DNA of 64,000 bases from Brevundimonas naejangsanensis DSM 23858 (GCF_000421705.1 NZ_ATXN01000003.1:253001-317000), one strand, 5' to 3'. Positions 27,066-36,847 are shown, counted from the stretch's first letter. Program-made: numbers and translations. The notes: a model not told the origin generated them from the sequence alone.

Positions 27066-29681
27066 ATGCCCGGCCCCAATCGGATCTGGCGGCGCCTCGG
27101 CGCTGCGGCCTGCCTGGGCGGCAGCGTCGCGTCGGCGAGCAATGCTGAAACGCCGTTCGCGGGAGATGAGGTCATCCGCACCGCGCCCAACTATTCCGAA
27201 GTCACCTACGGCGCCGCCGCCGTAGTCCCGGTCGAGCGAGGCGCCCCTGACGTCCTGCTCGCCGCCGGCGCCGCGTCGAGTGTTCCCCCCGCGCTCGACG
27301 CGGTGGCCGGCGGACCTCAGGATCAGACGCCGTCCGCCCGGCCCAACCCGGTGCTGAGTCCCATCCAGGGGCCGCTGACCCTTGATGGCCGCTATCTGGG
27401 CGATCTGGCGGGGGAGGTGGATCTACAGGGCGAGGGTGTGGTCGACGCGCAGGCGCTGATGGACCTTCTGGGCCCCAGTCTGGCGCCCGCCCAGCGCGAT
27501 CGGCTGAAGACGATCATCGCGTCGCAGAAACGCGTCAACATGGCGGACCTGCGAGACGAAGGCTTTTCCCTGAGTTTTGATCCTCTGGCGCTGACCTTTG
27601 TGGCCGAACTCTCGGCCGGGGCGCGGGCGCGTCGCGATGTCAGCTTCAATCGCAATGAGCTGGTCGATCCGGCGGCCTTTGACCAGCCCTCCAACTTCGC
27701 GGCCGGCGCCAATATCACGATGGCGCAGCAGTATTCCCACACCGAAAGCCGGTTCGCGCCGCTCTCGGGCGGGATCGACATGTTCGCTAATTTCGGCGGC
27801 TTCGACGGCGTGACGCTGACGGCGGGCGTCGACTATGACGGCGCATCATCCGATGAGCGTTGGCGCCGCCGTGAAATCCGACTGACCAAGGACCTGTTCC
27901 AGTCGGCGGTGCGGTTGACCGCGGGCGAGTTCGCTCCGCCAGTCGAGAGCTTTCAGGGATCGCGACGGTTTCTCGGCCTGTCGGCGGCGCGCGCCTATTC
28001 GACCATCCGGCCCTTTCAGAACGTGCGTCCGGCCGGGCGGCGGCAGTTCGTGCTGGATCGCCCCGCCCTGGTGGTGGTCGAGGTCAACGGCGTGATCATC
28101 GAGCGGCTGCGGCTGGACGCCGGGCCTTATTCGCTGGGCGACTTTCCGTTCGGCCAGGGCGCCAACACCGTTCGGCTGCTGATCGAGGACAATACGGGTC
28201 AAAGAGAGATCGCCGTGTTCGATCTGTTCGGCGGCGCGGGACTGCTGGACCCCGGCGTAGTGGACTTCGGCGTGTCGGCGGGCGTGCTGGAGGAGGGCGG
28301 ATCGCTGGAATACGGCTCGTCGCTGGCCGCGTCGGGCTTTGTCCGCAAGGGGATCAGCGACGTGCTGACCCTGGGGGCCAACGCTCAATTGGCTCAGGGG
28401 CGCGGCCAGGCCGGCGGTCTGGCCGTTTGGGGCAGCCGCCTCGGACTGGTCCAGGCGAGCGCCGCCGTCAGTCATAACGGCGACACCGACGAGCAGGGCT
28501 ATATCGCCTCGATCGACTACCTGCGCGAGACGACGTTCGGGCGAGAGGTGGATCTTCGCCTTGTGGCGTCGGTACAGGCGACCAGCCGTTATTTTCAGAA
28601 TGTCTTTGAGAACACAGCCTTCAACCGTGAGCAGTGGCGTGCGGCCGGTCAGGCGTTGTTGCGGTTCCGCGCCTATACGCTGGGGTTCGGTGCGGCCTAT
28701 GTGAAGGGGCGAGGCGAGCGGGATCGAACCGATCTGAACCTGAACTTCGGCCGCACCTTCCGTCGTTTCGGCGTCAATATGACGGTGCAACGCACGACCG
28801 CCCTGGACGGCCGCGACGACACGCGGTTCGGCATCAACCTGACCACTCGTTTCGGGGGGCGGTGGAGCGGCGTGGCCCGTTACGACACCCAGAACGACCT
28901 GCGCGAGGTGGGCATTTCGCGGGCCGCTACAGGTCGGCTGAACGATCTGAGCGGCGATCTGCGCTTCTCTGAGGACGGGACGCAGCAGACCATCGCGGGC
29001 GACCTGCGCTACATCAACAACCGCTTCGATGCGGAGATCGTCTCCAACCGGCTCGTCTCCAACCTGACCGACGGACAGACGCGGCAGGAGTCGTTGTGGC
29101 GGGTCTCGACCATGATCGGCTATGCGGACGGCGCCTTCGGCATCGGACGCTCGGCGCGCGAAGGTTTCGTCATCGCCACCGGCCACCCGACGTTGAAGGG
29201 CGCGCGCGTCAGCCTGACGGACTCCAGCGGCTATCCGGTCGCCAACAGCGGCTGGTTCGGCCCGGCGCTGGCGGGCGTCGATCGCGGCTATGGCGTGCGG
29301 CGCTATGAGCTGGAGGTCGACCCCCTGCCGGAAGGCTATGACCTGGGCTCCGGCGTGATCTCGGCATTCCCTGGTTTCGGCAACGGCTATCGTTTCGTCG
29401 TCGGCAGCGACGCTTCGCACACGGCGCGCGGCTATCTGATGTCGCCTGAGGGGCCGGTCGCCTTGATGGGGGGGCTGATCGTGGCGGCCGAGGCTCAGGA
29501 CGAAGCGCAGGGCAAACCCTTCTTCACCAATCGCAATGGGCGGTTCATCGCCGACGGCCTGGCCCCCGGACGCTATCGACTGGTGATCAAGGGTCGGACA
29601 GTGGGGGAATTCGTCATCCCGGACAACGCGGAAGGAGTAAGCGATGTGGGAGAAATCAAAACCCCCGGCCCTGTGTCATAA
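27066..29681 (+). CDS. Outer membrane usher protein
   Basis: An 871-residue fimbrial usher. A signal-like N-terminus and an N-terminal periplasmic domain precede the long transmembrane beta-barrel, which contains the typical ushers' region FNRNELVDP, GSRRFLGLSAARAYS and the plug-adjacent VEVNGVIIERLRLDAGPYSLGDFP. The C-terminal domain ends with GLAPGRYRLVIKGRTVGEFVIPDNAEGV. It forms the pore through which the SCPU fibre is assembled and secreted. It overlaps the next gene by 38 bases. Confidence 0.93.
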   Translation: MPGPNRIWRRLGAAACLGGSVASASNAETPFAGDEVIRTAPNYSEVTYGAAAVVPVERGAPDVLLAAGAASSVPPALDAVAGGPQDQTPSARPNPVLSPIQGPLTLDGRYLGDLAGEVDLQGEGVVDAQALMDLLGPSLAPAQRDRLKTIIASQKRVNMADLRDEGFSLSFDPLALTFVAELSAGARARRDVSFNRNELVDPAAFDQPSNFAAGANITMAQQYSHTESRFAPLSGGIDMFANFGGFDGVTLTAGVDYDGASSDERWRRREIRLTKDLFQSAVRLTAGEFAPPVESFQGSRRFLGLSAARAYSTIRPFQNVRPAGRRQFVLDRPALVVVEVNGVIIERLRLDAGPYSLGDFPFGQGANTVRLLIEDNTGQREIAVFDLFGGAGLLDPGVVDFGVSAGVLEEGGSLEYGSSLAASGFVRKGISDVLTLGANAQLAQGRGQAGGLAVWGSRLGLVQASAAVSHNGDTDEQGYIASIDYLRETTFGREVDLRLVASVQATSRYFQNVFENTAFNREQWRAAGQALLRFRAYTLGFGAAYVKGRGERDRTDLNLNFGRTFRRFGVNMTVQRTTALDGRDDTRFGINLTTRFGGRWSGVARYDTQNDLREVGISRAATGRLNDLSGDLRFSEDGTQQTIAGDLRYINNRFDAEIVSNRLVSNLTDGQTRQESLWRVSTMIGYADGAFGIGRSAREGFVIATGHPTLKGARVSLTDSSGYPVANSGWFGPALAGVDRGYGVRRYELEVDPLPEGYDLGSGVISAFPGFGNGYRFVVGSDASHTARGYLMSPEGPVALMGGLIVAAEAQDEAQGKPFFTNRNGRFIADGLAPGRYRLVIKGRTVGEFVIPDNAEGVSDVGEIKTPGPVS

Positions 29682-30579
29682 GGCGCGGCTGCGGCTGATG
29701 ATCGGGACAGCGGGCCTGTTGGCGGCCGCAGCCCTGGCGTCGAGCGTATCGGCTCAGGCGTGCGATCTGGCGGTGCGGGACGGACCGCAGACGGTGCGGA
29801 TCGAGTACAATCCCTTCGCCATCGGACCGTCATCCGGCGCGCTGGACGTCGGCCTGGAGAACCGGGGCGAGGCCGCCTGCGATGTACGGATGTCGTTCAC
29901 CGACGAGGTCGGCGTGGAAGTCACCAGCGTCGTGCTGGGCAATGTCGGCGTGCAGTTCCGCCCGCGCGAAGCATCGGGGGTGCAGATGGCCGACGTGCAG
30001 ACGGCGGTGTTTCAGTATCAGTTGCCACCGGGCGCCAAGGGGCAGGCGCAGTTCGATGCTGCTGTGGTGCAGGGAGCGGTCGCCGACGCCGGCGAATACG
30101 GCGTGAACCTGCGTCTGGTGATGAAGACGGCGGATGGCGAACCGATCGGAGCGCCGATCCCGGTGCGGCTGATCCTTCAGGCGACGCCGAGAGCGCAACT
30201 GAATCTGGCCGGGGCGGCGGGCGCTTTCGGCACGGGCTCCAGCGTCGAGGTCGTGGATTTCGGCGAGGCGATCGCCGGGGTCACGCGGCGGATATTCCTT
30301 CAGGTCCGGGCCAACACCCTGGCGACGGTGTCGATCGCCTCCCAGCATGGCGGCGTCATGCATCGGGTGGAAGAGGCGCCCAACGCCCCGACCTTGCCCT
30401 ATACGGTCGAACTGGATGGCGATGATGTTGATCTGTCGGCCCTGTGGACAAAACAGATTGATCCGCCGCGGACCCTGGCCGGTATTTCCATTCCGATGAC
30501 CTTCGTTCTGGGTCCGGTCGCCGGGGCTATGGAGGGCCGCTATGCGGATGTTCTGACCATAGACATCTCCCCGAAGTAG
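29644..30579 (+). CDS. SCPU-type tip adhesin / minor pilin
   Basis: A 311-residue exported protein with a signal peptide ending near SSVSAQA. Two spore-coat-U-like beta domains are suggested by AQACDLAVRDGPQTVRIEYNPF at the start, an internal boundary near residue 180 (ILQATPRAQLNLAG) and the final strand GRYADVLTIDISPK. This matches CsuE-type tip subunits. It starts inside the 3-prime end of the usher gene, so it is translationally coupled. It most likely caps the pilus and carries adhesion. Confidence 0.82.
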   Translation: MWEKSKPPALCHKARLRLMIGTAGLLAAAALASSVSAQACDLAVRDGPQTVRIEYNPFAIGPSSGALDVGLENRGEAACDVRMSFTDEVGVEVTSVVLGNVGVQFRPREASGVQMADVQTAVFQYQLPPGAKGQAQFDAAVVQGAVADAGEYGVNLRLVMKTADGEPIGAPIPVRLILQATPRAQLNLAGAAGAFGTGSSVEVVDFGEAIAGVTRRIFLQVRANTLATVSIASQHGGVMHRVEEAPNAPTLPYTVELDGDDVDLSALWTKQIDPPRTLAGISIPMTFVLGPVAGAMEGRYADVLTIDISPK

Positions 30580-30878
30580 ACTGACCCATTTTGGGACTTT
30601 AAATGGTCGTAATAAATTTCGTGCCAGAAAGGTTGTGTTCTTGGTATCAGGTTCTGTGTTCGTTGTGGCATCAAAGTCGTCGTAAATTTTGACTTGAGCT
30701 AAGTTGATGATGTTCTCTAGGTAGAATCTTTAAGGCAGAGCTTATTAAAATCTCGGTTTCTCATTTTGAAGCTTGAAACTCGCTGTTATGCGTCCAAGAA
30801 TGAGATTGCTGAGGACGCGCTGTTCAGCTTCGCGGAGCTGATGGGTCAGTAGGGCCGGGCGTGCGGGAGGTTAGGGCG
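30580..30878 (+). promoter_or_regulatory. AT-rich leader before the LuxR-type regulator
   Basis: About 300 bases without a gene and clearly more AT-rich than the neighbouring operon (for example AAATGGTCGTAATAAATTTCG). It should contain the promoter of the regulator gene. No convincing terminator for the pilus operon was found here. Confidence 0.45.
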
Positions 30879-31553
30879 ATGATGGGAGAGCAGACCACGA
30901 CAACGCTTGGATCGGACACGGCGAGCCCTGTGGACGGGTTGTTGATAAGCCGACCCGCGACGACTTTTGCCGATATGCGGACGTTCTACTCTCCTTCAGC
31001 GCCTCGTGATCTTCCGGAAGCCGACGCCTGGTTTGAGGCTGACGATACAGCCCGTTTTATTCTCGATACGGAAGGCCGGGTCCTGCGCACCAACGCCAAG
31101 GCGCGGGCCTTGGCCGATTGCGGCATGGTGGGGTCGCGCGGCCTGTTCATCTGCGCGGCGCATCGCAGCCGGGCGGAGCTGGACGCGCTGTTGCGGGATC
31201 TGGCCCATGGAAATCGGACGAGCGGACGCATCCTTTTCCGCACCGGCGACGACGAATGGTGCATCCTGGATCTGATGACGACGCCCGAGGCGCCGTGCAG
31301 GGTGTTCGCCACGGCGCAGCCGGTCAAACCGCTGGACCTGGCCAAAATCACGGCTCTGGGGGCGGTCTTCGGCCTGACCCGCGCCGAGACGGCGGTGCTG
31401 CTGCACTTGACCGCGGGCGCCACGCCCAAGGACATCGGCCGCAAGCTGGACATGTCGATCCATACCGTGCGGGCGCACCTGCGCTCGATCTGCATGCGGA
31501 TGGGCGTCAGGGGCATCAACGGCGCCCTGCGGCTCAGCTTTCAGATGAGCTGA
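30879..31553 (+). CDS. LuxR-type helix-turn-helix regulator
   Basis: A 224-residue regulator. The ATG at 30879 has GGGAGG eight bases upstream. The C-terminal LuxR DNA-binding domain is clear at about residues 160-220: LTRAETAVLLHLTAGATPKDIG, then LDMSIHTVRAHLRSICMRMGV. The N-terminal 150 residues look like a PAS-type sensor (ARFILDTEGRVLRTNAKARAL). There is no receiver domain. It follows the pilus operon on the same strand and could control it, but this is only context. Confidence 0.88.
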   Translation: MMGEQTTTTLGSDTASPVDGLLISRPATTFADMRTFYSPSAPRDLPEADAWFEADDTARFILDTEGRVLRTNAKARALADCGMVGSRGLFICAAHRSRAELDALLRDLAHGNRTSGRILFRTGDDEWCILDLMTTPEAPCRVFATAQPVKPLDLAKITALGAVFGLTRAETAVLLHLTAGATPKDIGRKLDMSIHTVRAHLRSICMRMGVRGINGALRLSFQMS

Positions 31554-31571
31554 CCCGCCTGCTGAGACGGC

Positions 31572-32756
31572 TCAGAACCAGGCTTTGACGCCGACGACGA
31601 GGCGCGTGTCCTCGGGGTCATGGCCGCGAGCCCTGGCGTAGTCGGCGGTGTCTCCCAGCGAACGGCTCCATTCGAGGCCGACGTAGGGAGCGAACTCCTT
31701 GCGGATTTCGTAGCGCAGGCGCAGGCTCGCCGTAACTGAAGTGACGCCCGAGCCGATTTCCAGTTCCGGGATGTCGCTGGCCGACAGCGCCAGTTCCAGC
31801 GCAGGCTGCAGGATCCATTTCTGGGTGAGGCGCTGGTCGTATTCGGCCTCGATCCGCGCGGTCAGGTCCCCTTCGGTCGACAGGAAGGCGGCGGCGCCTA
31901 TTTCGAACCAGTAGGGAGCCACGCCGATAAGGCCGACGGTCAGGTGGGTCGTATCCTCGCCATCCGGGCGGAAGTCCTGACGCACGCCCGCCTGCACGTC
32001 CCAGAAGGGGGCGATGGCGCGGCTGTAGAGAGCCTGGAACTCGACCTCGTGCAGCTTGCCGTCGATCTCGCCTTCGCCTTCGGTCTTCCACCAGAAGCGG
32101 TTGATGTCGCCGCCGGTCCAGCCCTGGGCGCTCCAACGGTAGCTGTCGGCGCTGTCGCCGAACCCGGCCTCGAGGGCGTCGATGAAGACGGCCGTCGAGC
32201 GGATGTCGCCGTTCTCGGCCAGAAGCTGTTTGCGCGCCGCCGCCATGACGGCGGGGTCGTAAAGCAGATCGGCGGCATGGGCCGGGGCAGTACGAGCGGC
32301 GGCCGGAGGCGGGGTCTCGACCAGGCGGTCGCCGACAGCATCCACGCTGGTCGGGATGTTCGGTCCGCCGCGCATGGCGCCCATGTCGTGACCCGCATGA
32401 GGATCGGGGGGTTGGACAGCGTCATGCCCGGCGTGACCGCCCATGTCGTGACCGGCGTGCGGGTCGGCCTGCGCATTTTGAGCAGGCGCCATGTCATGAC
32501 CCGCATGGGGATCAGCCGGAGCGGCGCCGTGTCCAGCGTGACCGCCCATGTCGTGACCGGCGTGCGGATCGGCTTGCGGTTTTTGAGCCGGAGCCATGCC
32601 GTGGCCTGCTGGGGCGGCGGCCGGGGCGGGCGCCGCCGGGACTTGGCTTGAATGACCAGCGTGCCCAGCATGACCGGCGTGGCTTTGCGCCAGGGCGGGG
32701 CCGCCAGCGGCCAGCATCAGGGGCGCGAGGGCCAGAGAGAGCGCTAGCGGCTTCAC
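31572..32756 (-). CDS. copB: Copper resistance protein B (CopB/PcoB)
   Basis: A 394-residue outer membrane copper-binding protein. The GTG at 32756 overlaps the copA stop codon (GTGA); the frame is open further upstream only inside copA. A signal peptide (VKPLALSLALAPLMLAAGG) is followed by a His/Met-rich region with repeated HAGHDMGGHAGH-type units, then the conserved CopB barrel domain from about residue 150, ending in DTRLVVGVKAWF. It likely binds or retains copper at the outer membrane. It is co-transcribed with copA. Confidence 0.92.
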   Translation of the reverse strand: MKPLALSLALAPLMLAAGGPALAQSHAGHAGHAGHSSQVPAAPAPAAAPAGHGMAPAQKPQADPHAGHDMGGHAGHGAAPADPHAGHDMAPAQNAQADPHAGHDMGGHAGHDAVQPPDPHAGHDMGAMRGGPNIPTSVDAVGDRLVETPPPAAARTAPAHAADLLYDPAVMAAARKQLLAENGDIRSTAVFIDALEAGFGDSADSYRWSAQGWTGGDINRFWWKTEGEGEIDGKLHEVEFQALYSRAIAPFWDVQAGVRQDFRPDGEDTTHLTVGLIGVAPYWFEIGAAAFLSTEGDLTARIEAEYDQRLTQKWILQPALELALSASDIPELEIGSGVTSVTASLRLRYEIRKEFAPYVGLEWSRSLGDTADYARARGHDPEDTRLVVGVKAWF

Positions 32757-34573
32757 GAGGCGGCTCCATCCAGCGGGCGCACGGTGACGACGTTGAACAT
32801 GCCCGCATGCATGTGCATCAGCAGGTGGCAGTGGAAGGCCCAGTCGCCGGGCGCGTCGGCCGTCAGGTGGAAAGTGACCTTGCCGCCGGGGGCGACGTTG
32901 ACCGTGTGCTTCAGCGGCTGGTGGCCGTCGTGGCCGTTGACCAGTTCGAAGAAGTGGCCGTGCAGGTGGATGGGATGGGCCATCATGGTGTCGTTGACCA
33001 GCGTCACCCGCACCCGCTCGTTCAGCTCGAAGCGGATCGGCTCGACCAACTCTGAGAACTTGCGGCCGTCGAAGCCCCACATGAACCGCTCCATATTGCC
33101 GGTCAGGTGGATTTCCATCGTGCGCGAGGGCGCGCGGGTGTCGCTGTTGGCTGTCAGGGCGCGCAGGTCGGCGTAGACGAGTACGCGGTGGTCGACGTCT
33201 TCCAACCCCTGCGGCCGGTCGGCCAGACGGTTGGACGGGGCGGACGAGATCATGTCCACGCCGACGCCGACCGCCATGTCTGCCGGGGCGTTGTTCGGAT
33301 CGCGCATGCTGTGGCTCATGCTGCCGTGGTCCATCGGCGCGGCAGATGCTGTAGCGCCCGCCGCTGCTCCATGGCCCATGGCCGCGTGGTCCATCTCTGC
33401 GGCTCCGTGAGCGGCGTGATCCATTCCGCCGTGATCCATGCCGCCCATGCTCCCACCCATGCCCATGTCCTTCATGGTCAGGTTCGGAACCTGGCGCAGC
33501 GGCGGGACCTCGGCGGTCATGCCCAGGCGGGGCGACAGGGTGGCGCGGCCCATGCCCGAGCGGTCGATGGCTTCGGAGACGATGGTGTAGGCGCGGTCCT
33601 CGCGAGGGTGGACGATGACATCATAGGTCTCGGCGACCGAGATCTGGAACTCGTCCACCTCGATCGGCTGGACGTTCTCGCCGTCGGCGTTGACCACGGT
33701 CATCGGCAGGCCGGGGATGCGGACGTTGAAGATCGACATGGCCGAGGCGTTGATGATGCGCAGGCGCACCCGCTCGCCCGGCTGGAACAGGCCGGTCCAG
33801 TTCTCGTCGGGGCCGTGGCCGTTGACCAGATAGGTGTAGGTCGTGCCGTTGACGTCTAGAATATCGCGCGGGTCCATCCGCATCTGGCCCCACATGCGGC
33901 GCTCGGACAGGCTCATGCGATCCGATCCATCCAGCAGTCCGGCCAGGGTGGTCTTCTGCTGGTTGAAGTAGCCGGGGCTCTTCTTCAGCTTGTCGAGGAT
34001 GTCGTGCGGATGCAGGAAGCTCCAGTCCGACAGGACCAGGACGTGTTCGCAGTCATAGGCGACCGGGTCGGCGCCCGCCGGATCGATGATCATGGGGCCG
34101 AAATGGCCGATGGCTTCCTGCAGGCCGGAATGGCTGTGATACCAGTAGGTGCCCGACTGCCTGACCGGGAACTCATAGACGAAGGTTTCGTGCGGCTTGA
34201 TGCCGGGGAAGCTGATGCCCGGCACGCCGTCCATCTGGAACGGCAGCAGCAGGCCGTGCCAGTGGATCGAGGTGTCCTCGTCCAGATGATTAGTCACCGA
34301 CAGGCGGACGTTCTGTCCCTCGCGCAGGCGGATCAGCGGGGCCGGAAGCGTGCCGTTGACGGTCACGGCATGGCCCGTGCGCCCGCCGACGGTGAAGGGC
34401 GAACGGCCGACGCTCAAGGCCACGTCGGGGCCATGCAGGGTCGGCAGGTCGGCGCGCAGTCCCGTCGTGCCGCTGCGCGCCCAGGCCGGAACCAGCCCCT
34501 GCGCCGCCAGCAGGCCCAGACCCCCAGCCGCGCCGCGCAGAAGGCTGCGCCGGTCGGTTCCGATGATGGCCAT
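32753..34573 (-). CDS. copA: Periplasmic multicopper oxidase CopA/PcoA
   Basis: A 606-residue copper resistance oxidase with a twin-arginine signal (DRRSLLRGAAGG), so it is exported folded. The four copper-binding segments are HWHG, YWYHSHSG, HPIHLHGHFFEL and HCHLLMHMHAGM. A Met/His-rich insert around residues 370-430 (MGGSMGGMDHGGMDH and similar) suits PcoA-type cuprous ion binding. It oxidises Cu(I) in the periplasm. A MerR/CueR-type operator lies 39 bases upstream, so expression should be copper-induced. Confidence 0.95.
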   Translation of the reverse strand: MAIIGTDRRSLLRGAAGGLGLLAAQGLVPAWARSGTTGLRADLPTLHGPDVALSVGRSPFTVGGRTGHAVTVNGTLPAPLIRLREGQNVRLSVTNHLDEDTSIHWHGLLLPFQMDGVPGISFPGIKPHETFVYEFPVRQSGTYWYHSHSGLQEAIGHFGPMIIDPAGADPVAYDCEHVLVLSDWSFLHPHDILDKLKKSPGYFNQQKTTLAGLLDGSDRMSLSERRMWGQMRMDPRDILDVNGTTYTYLVNGHGPDENWTGLFQPGERVRLRIINASAMSIFNVRIPGLPMTVVNADGENVQPIEVDEFQISVAETYDVIVHPREDRAYTIVSEAIDRSGMGRATLSPRLGMTAEVPPLRQVPNLTMKDMGMGGSMGGMDHGGMDHAAHGAAEMDHAAMGHGAAAGATASAAPMDHGSMSHSMRDPNNAPADMAVGVGVDMISSAPSNRLADRPQGLEDVDHRVLVYADLRALTANSDTRAPSRTMEIHLTGNMERFMWGFDGRKFSELVEPIRFELNERVRVTLVNDTMMAHPIHLHGHFFELVNGHDGHQPLKHTVNVAPGGKVTFHLTADAPGDWAFHCHLLMHMHAGMFNVVTVRPLDGAAS

Positions 34574-34603
34574 GCGTCGTCTTTCCCGTGAAATCAGACG
34601 CGG

Positions 34604-34634
34604 TTTGTGAGCCTTCCCACAAGGGGAAGGTCAA
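34604..34634 (-). promoter_or_regulatory. CueR/MerR-type copper-responsive promoter of copA
   Basis: On the minus strand a TTGACC -35 element (34629-34634) is followed by a 19-base spacer carrying the perfect dyad CCTTCCC-N5-GGGAAGG (34612-34630 on the plus strand) and a weak -10 CACAAA (34604-34609). The 19-base spacing and the CCTTCC dyad are the hallmark of CueR-controlled copper promoters. No cueR gene is in the window. Confidence 0.7.
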
Positions 34635-34664
34635 GCGTGCGCAGTTGTCGCGGGAAGGGCCGGG

Positions 34665-36779
34665 TCAGACGTCCAGGTCGGCGACGGCGAAGCGGGCGTT
34701 TTCCTGGATGAAGTGATAGCGCGCCTCGGCCTTGCGGCCCATCAGGCGCTCGACCAGATCCTCGATCTCCTCCTCGCTGTCGGGCAGGGAGACGCGGGCC
34801 AGGGTCCGCTTTTTCGGATCCATGGTGGTCTCTTTCAGCTGAGAGGCCATCATCTCGCCCAGACCCTTGAACCGGCCGATCTCGGTCTTCTTGCCCTTGA
34901 AGACTGTGGCCAGAAGCTCGTCGCGGTGGGCGTCGTCGCGGGCGTATTCCGACAGCGGCCCCGCCGAAATCCGATAGAGCGGGGGCAGGGCCATGTACAG
35001 CCGCCCCTTACGGATCAGGTCCGGCATGGAGCGATAGAAGAAGGTGATCAGCAGGGCCGCGATGTGGGCGCCGTCGACGTCGGCGTCGGTCATGATGACC
35101 ACGCGCTCATAGCGAAGGTCGTCGACGCTGAAGCGGCTGCCCGCCTGAACGCCGAGGGCCAGCATCAGGTCGGTCAGTTCGACATTGGCGCGCAGCTTGT
35201 CCGCCGTAGCCGATGCGACGTTCAGGATCTTGCCGCGCAGGGGCAGGATGGCCTGGGTCGTGCGGTCGCGCGCCTGTTTGGCCGAGCCGCCAGCCGAGTC
35301 GCCCTCGACGATGAACAGTTCGGTGCCCTCGGCGGCTTGCCGGCTGCAGTCCGACAGCTTGCCCGGCAGGCGCAGCTTCCGCGTGGCGGCGGCGCGCTGG
35401 ACTTCCTTGTCCTTGCGGCGGCGCAGGCGATCCTCGGCGCGGTCGACGACGAAGCCGAGCAGGGCGTTGGCCTGTTTCGGGCTTTCGGTCAGCCAGTGGT
35501 CGAAGGGGTCGCGCAGCAGTTGTTCGGCCAGACGCGCGCCCTCGGGCGAGGACAGGCGGTCCTTGGTCTGGCCCTGGAACTCGGGGTTGCGGATGAAGAT
35601 GGAGATCAGGGCGCCCGCATTGGCGATGACGTCCTCGGCCGTGATCTGGGCGGCGCGTTTTTCGTTGATCAGCTCGCCATAGGCCTTCAGCCCCTTGACC
35701 AGGGCGGCGCGGAAACCGGCCTCGTGCGTGCCGCCGTCGGGCGTCGAGACAGTGTTGCAGTAGGAGGCGACGAAGCTGTCGGCGTCGCCGAAGCCGATGG
35801 GCGACCAGGTGACAGCCCATTCCAGCGCGCCGGCCTCGCCCTTGCGCTCGACGCGCCCGGCGAAGACGGGGGTGACGGTTTCCAGTTCGCCCACGCGCTC
35901 GGCCAGGGCGTCGGCCAGACCGCCGGGGAAGTGCAGGGTCGCCTGAGCAGGCGTCTGGTCGGTGATGCGCTCCGGGGCGCAGGTCCAGCGGATTTCGACG
36001 CCACGGAACAGATAGGCCTTGGCCCGCGTCATGCGGAACAGGCGGGCGGGCTTGAAGGTCGCGCCGACGCCGAAAATCTGCTCATCCGGCTTGAACCGGA
36101 TCAGGGTGCCCTTCTTCTTCGACGGGCCGAGCTGCTGGATCGGGCCTTGCGACAGGCCCCGGCTGAAGGACTGGCGCCATTCAAAGCCGTCGCGCCAGAC
36201 GGTGACGTCCAGGCTTTCCGACAGGGCGTTGACGACCGAGACGCCGACGCCGTGCAGGCCGCCCGAGGTCTCATAGGCCTTGCCCGAGAATTTGCCGCCC
36301 GAGTGCAGCACCGTCATGACGACTTCCAGCGCCGACTTGCCCGGATGGCGCGGGTGCGGATCGACCGGAATGCCGCGCCCGTCATCGCGCACCGACAGAT
36401 AGCCGTCGGCATCCAGATCGACGGTGATCAGTTTGGCGTGCTTGGCAACGGCTTCGTCCATCGCATTGTCGAGCACTTCGGCGAACAGGTGGTGCAGGGC
36501 GCGCTCGTCGGTGCCGCCGATATACATGCCGGGGCGTTTGCGGACGGGCTCCAACCCCTCCAGCACCTCGATCGAGGAGGCGGAATAGCCGGTGGCGGCC
36601 GCCGTCGCCGTGCTGGCATGGGACGTCAGCTCAACCTTGGACTCATGCACCGGCGCAGGCGCCGCCTGCATGGCCGCTAGAGGGGCCGCCGGGGGCTTCG
36701 CCGCAGGAGCGGGCGCCGCAGCGGGAGCGGCGGGCTTGGTCGGTTCGGCGTCGTCGAGCTTGGAAAACAGATCGTCCAT
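34665..36779 (-). CDS. parE: DNA topoisomerase IV subunit B
   Basis: A 704-residue type IIA topoisomerase ATPase subunit, started at the ATG of MDDLFSKLDD (36779) rather than at the upstream in-frame ATG. A low-complexity Ala/Pro linker precedes the GHKL ATPase domain (EVLDNAMDEAV, VRDDGRGIPVD, GLHGVGVSVVNALS). The TOPRIM motif LFIVEGDSAGGSAKQARDR and the ParE C-terminal QLKETTMDPKKRTL follow. With ParC, not in the window, it decatenates daughter chromosomes. The Ala/Pro-rich N-terminal extension of about 65 residues is longer than in E. coli ParE. Confidence 0.95.
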   Translation of the reverse strand: MDDLFSKLDDAEPTKPAAPAAAPAPAAKPPAAPLAAMQAAPAPVHESKVELTSHASTATAAATGYSASSIEVLEGLEPVRKRPGMYIGGTDERALHHLFAEVLDNAMDEAVAKHAKLITVDLDADGYLSVRDDGRGIPVDPHPRHPGKSALEVVMTVLHSGGKFSGKAYETSGGLHGVGVSVVNALSESLDVTVWRDGFEWRQSFSRGLSQGPIQQLGPSKKKGTLIRFKPDEQIFGVGATFKPARLFRMTRAKAYLFRGVEIRWTCAPERITDQTPAQATLHFPGGLADALAERVGELETVTPVFAGRVERKGEAGALEWAVTWSPIGFGDADSFVASYCNTVSTPDGGTHEAGFRAALVKGLKAYGELINEKRAAQITAEDVIANAGALISIFIRNPEFQGQTKDRLSSPEGARLAEQLLRDPFDHWLTESPKQANALLGFVVDRAEDRLRRRKDKEVQRAAATRKLRLPGKLSDCSRQAAEGTELFIVEGDSAGGSAKQARDRTTQAILPLRGKILNVASATADKLRANVELTDLMLALGVQAGSRFSVDDLRYERVVIMTDADVDGAHIAALLITFFYRSMPDLIRKGRLYMALPPLYRISAGPLSEYARDDAHRDELLATVFKGKKTEIGRFKGLGEMMASQLKETTMDPKKRTLARVSLPDSEEEIEDLVERLMGRKAEARYHFIQENARFAVADLDV

Positions 36780-36847
36780 CAGGGCATTTTGCGGCGATTC
36801 GGGGCAGGGTCTGGTAGGCTTCGCAGAGAGCGGGGGCAAGCGTCGCC

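Noticed and set aside
27846..29420. A 524-codon minus-strand open frame inside the usher gene
   Set aside because: It has no start signal or motif and lies entirely within the usher.
32360..32560. Repeats that resembled a short tandem or CRISPR-like array
   Set aside because: They encode the HAGHDMGG-type metal-binding units of CopB; spacing follows codons and there are no spacers.
34713..36680. A 655-codon plus-strand open frame across parE
   Set aside because: It is antisense to a clear topoisomerase gene and has no recognisable domain.
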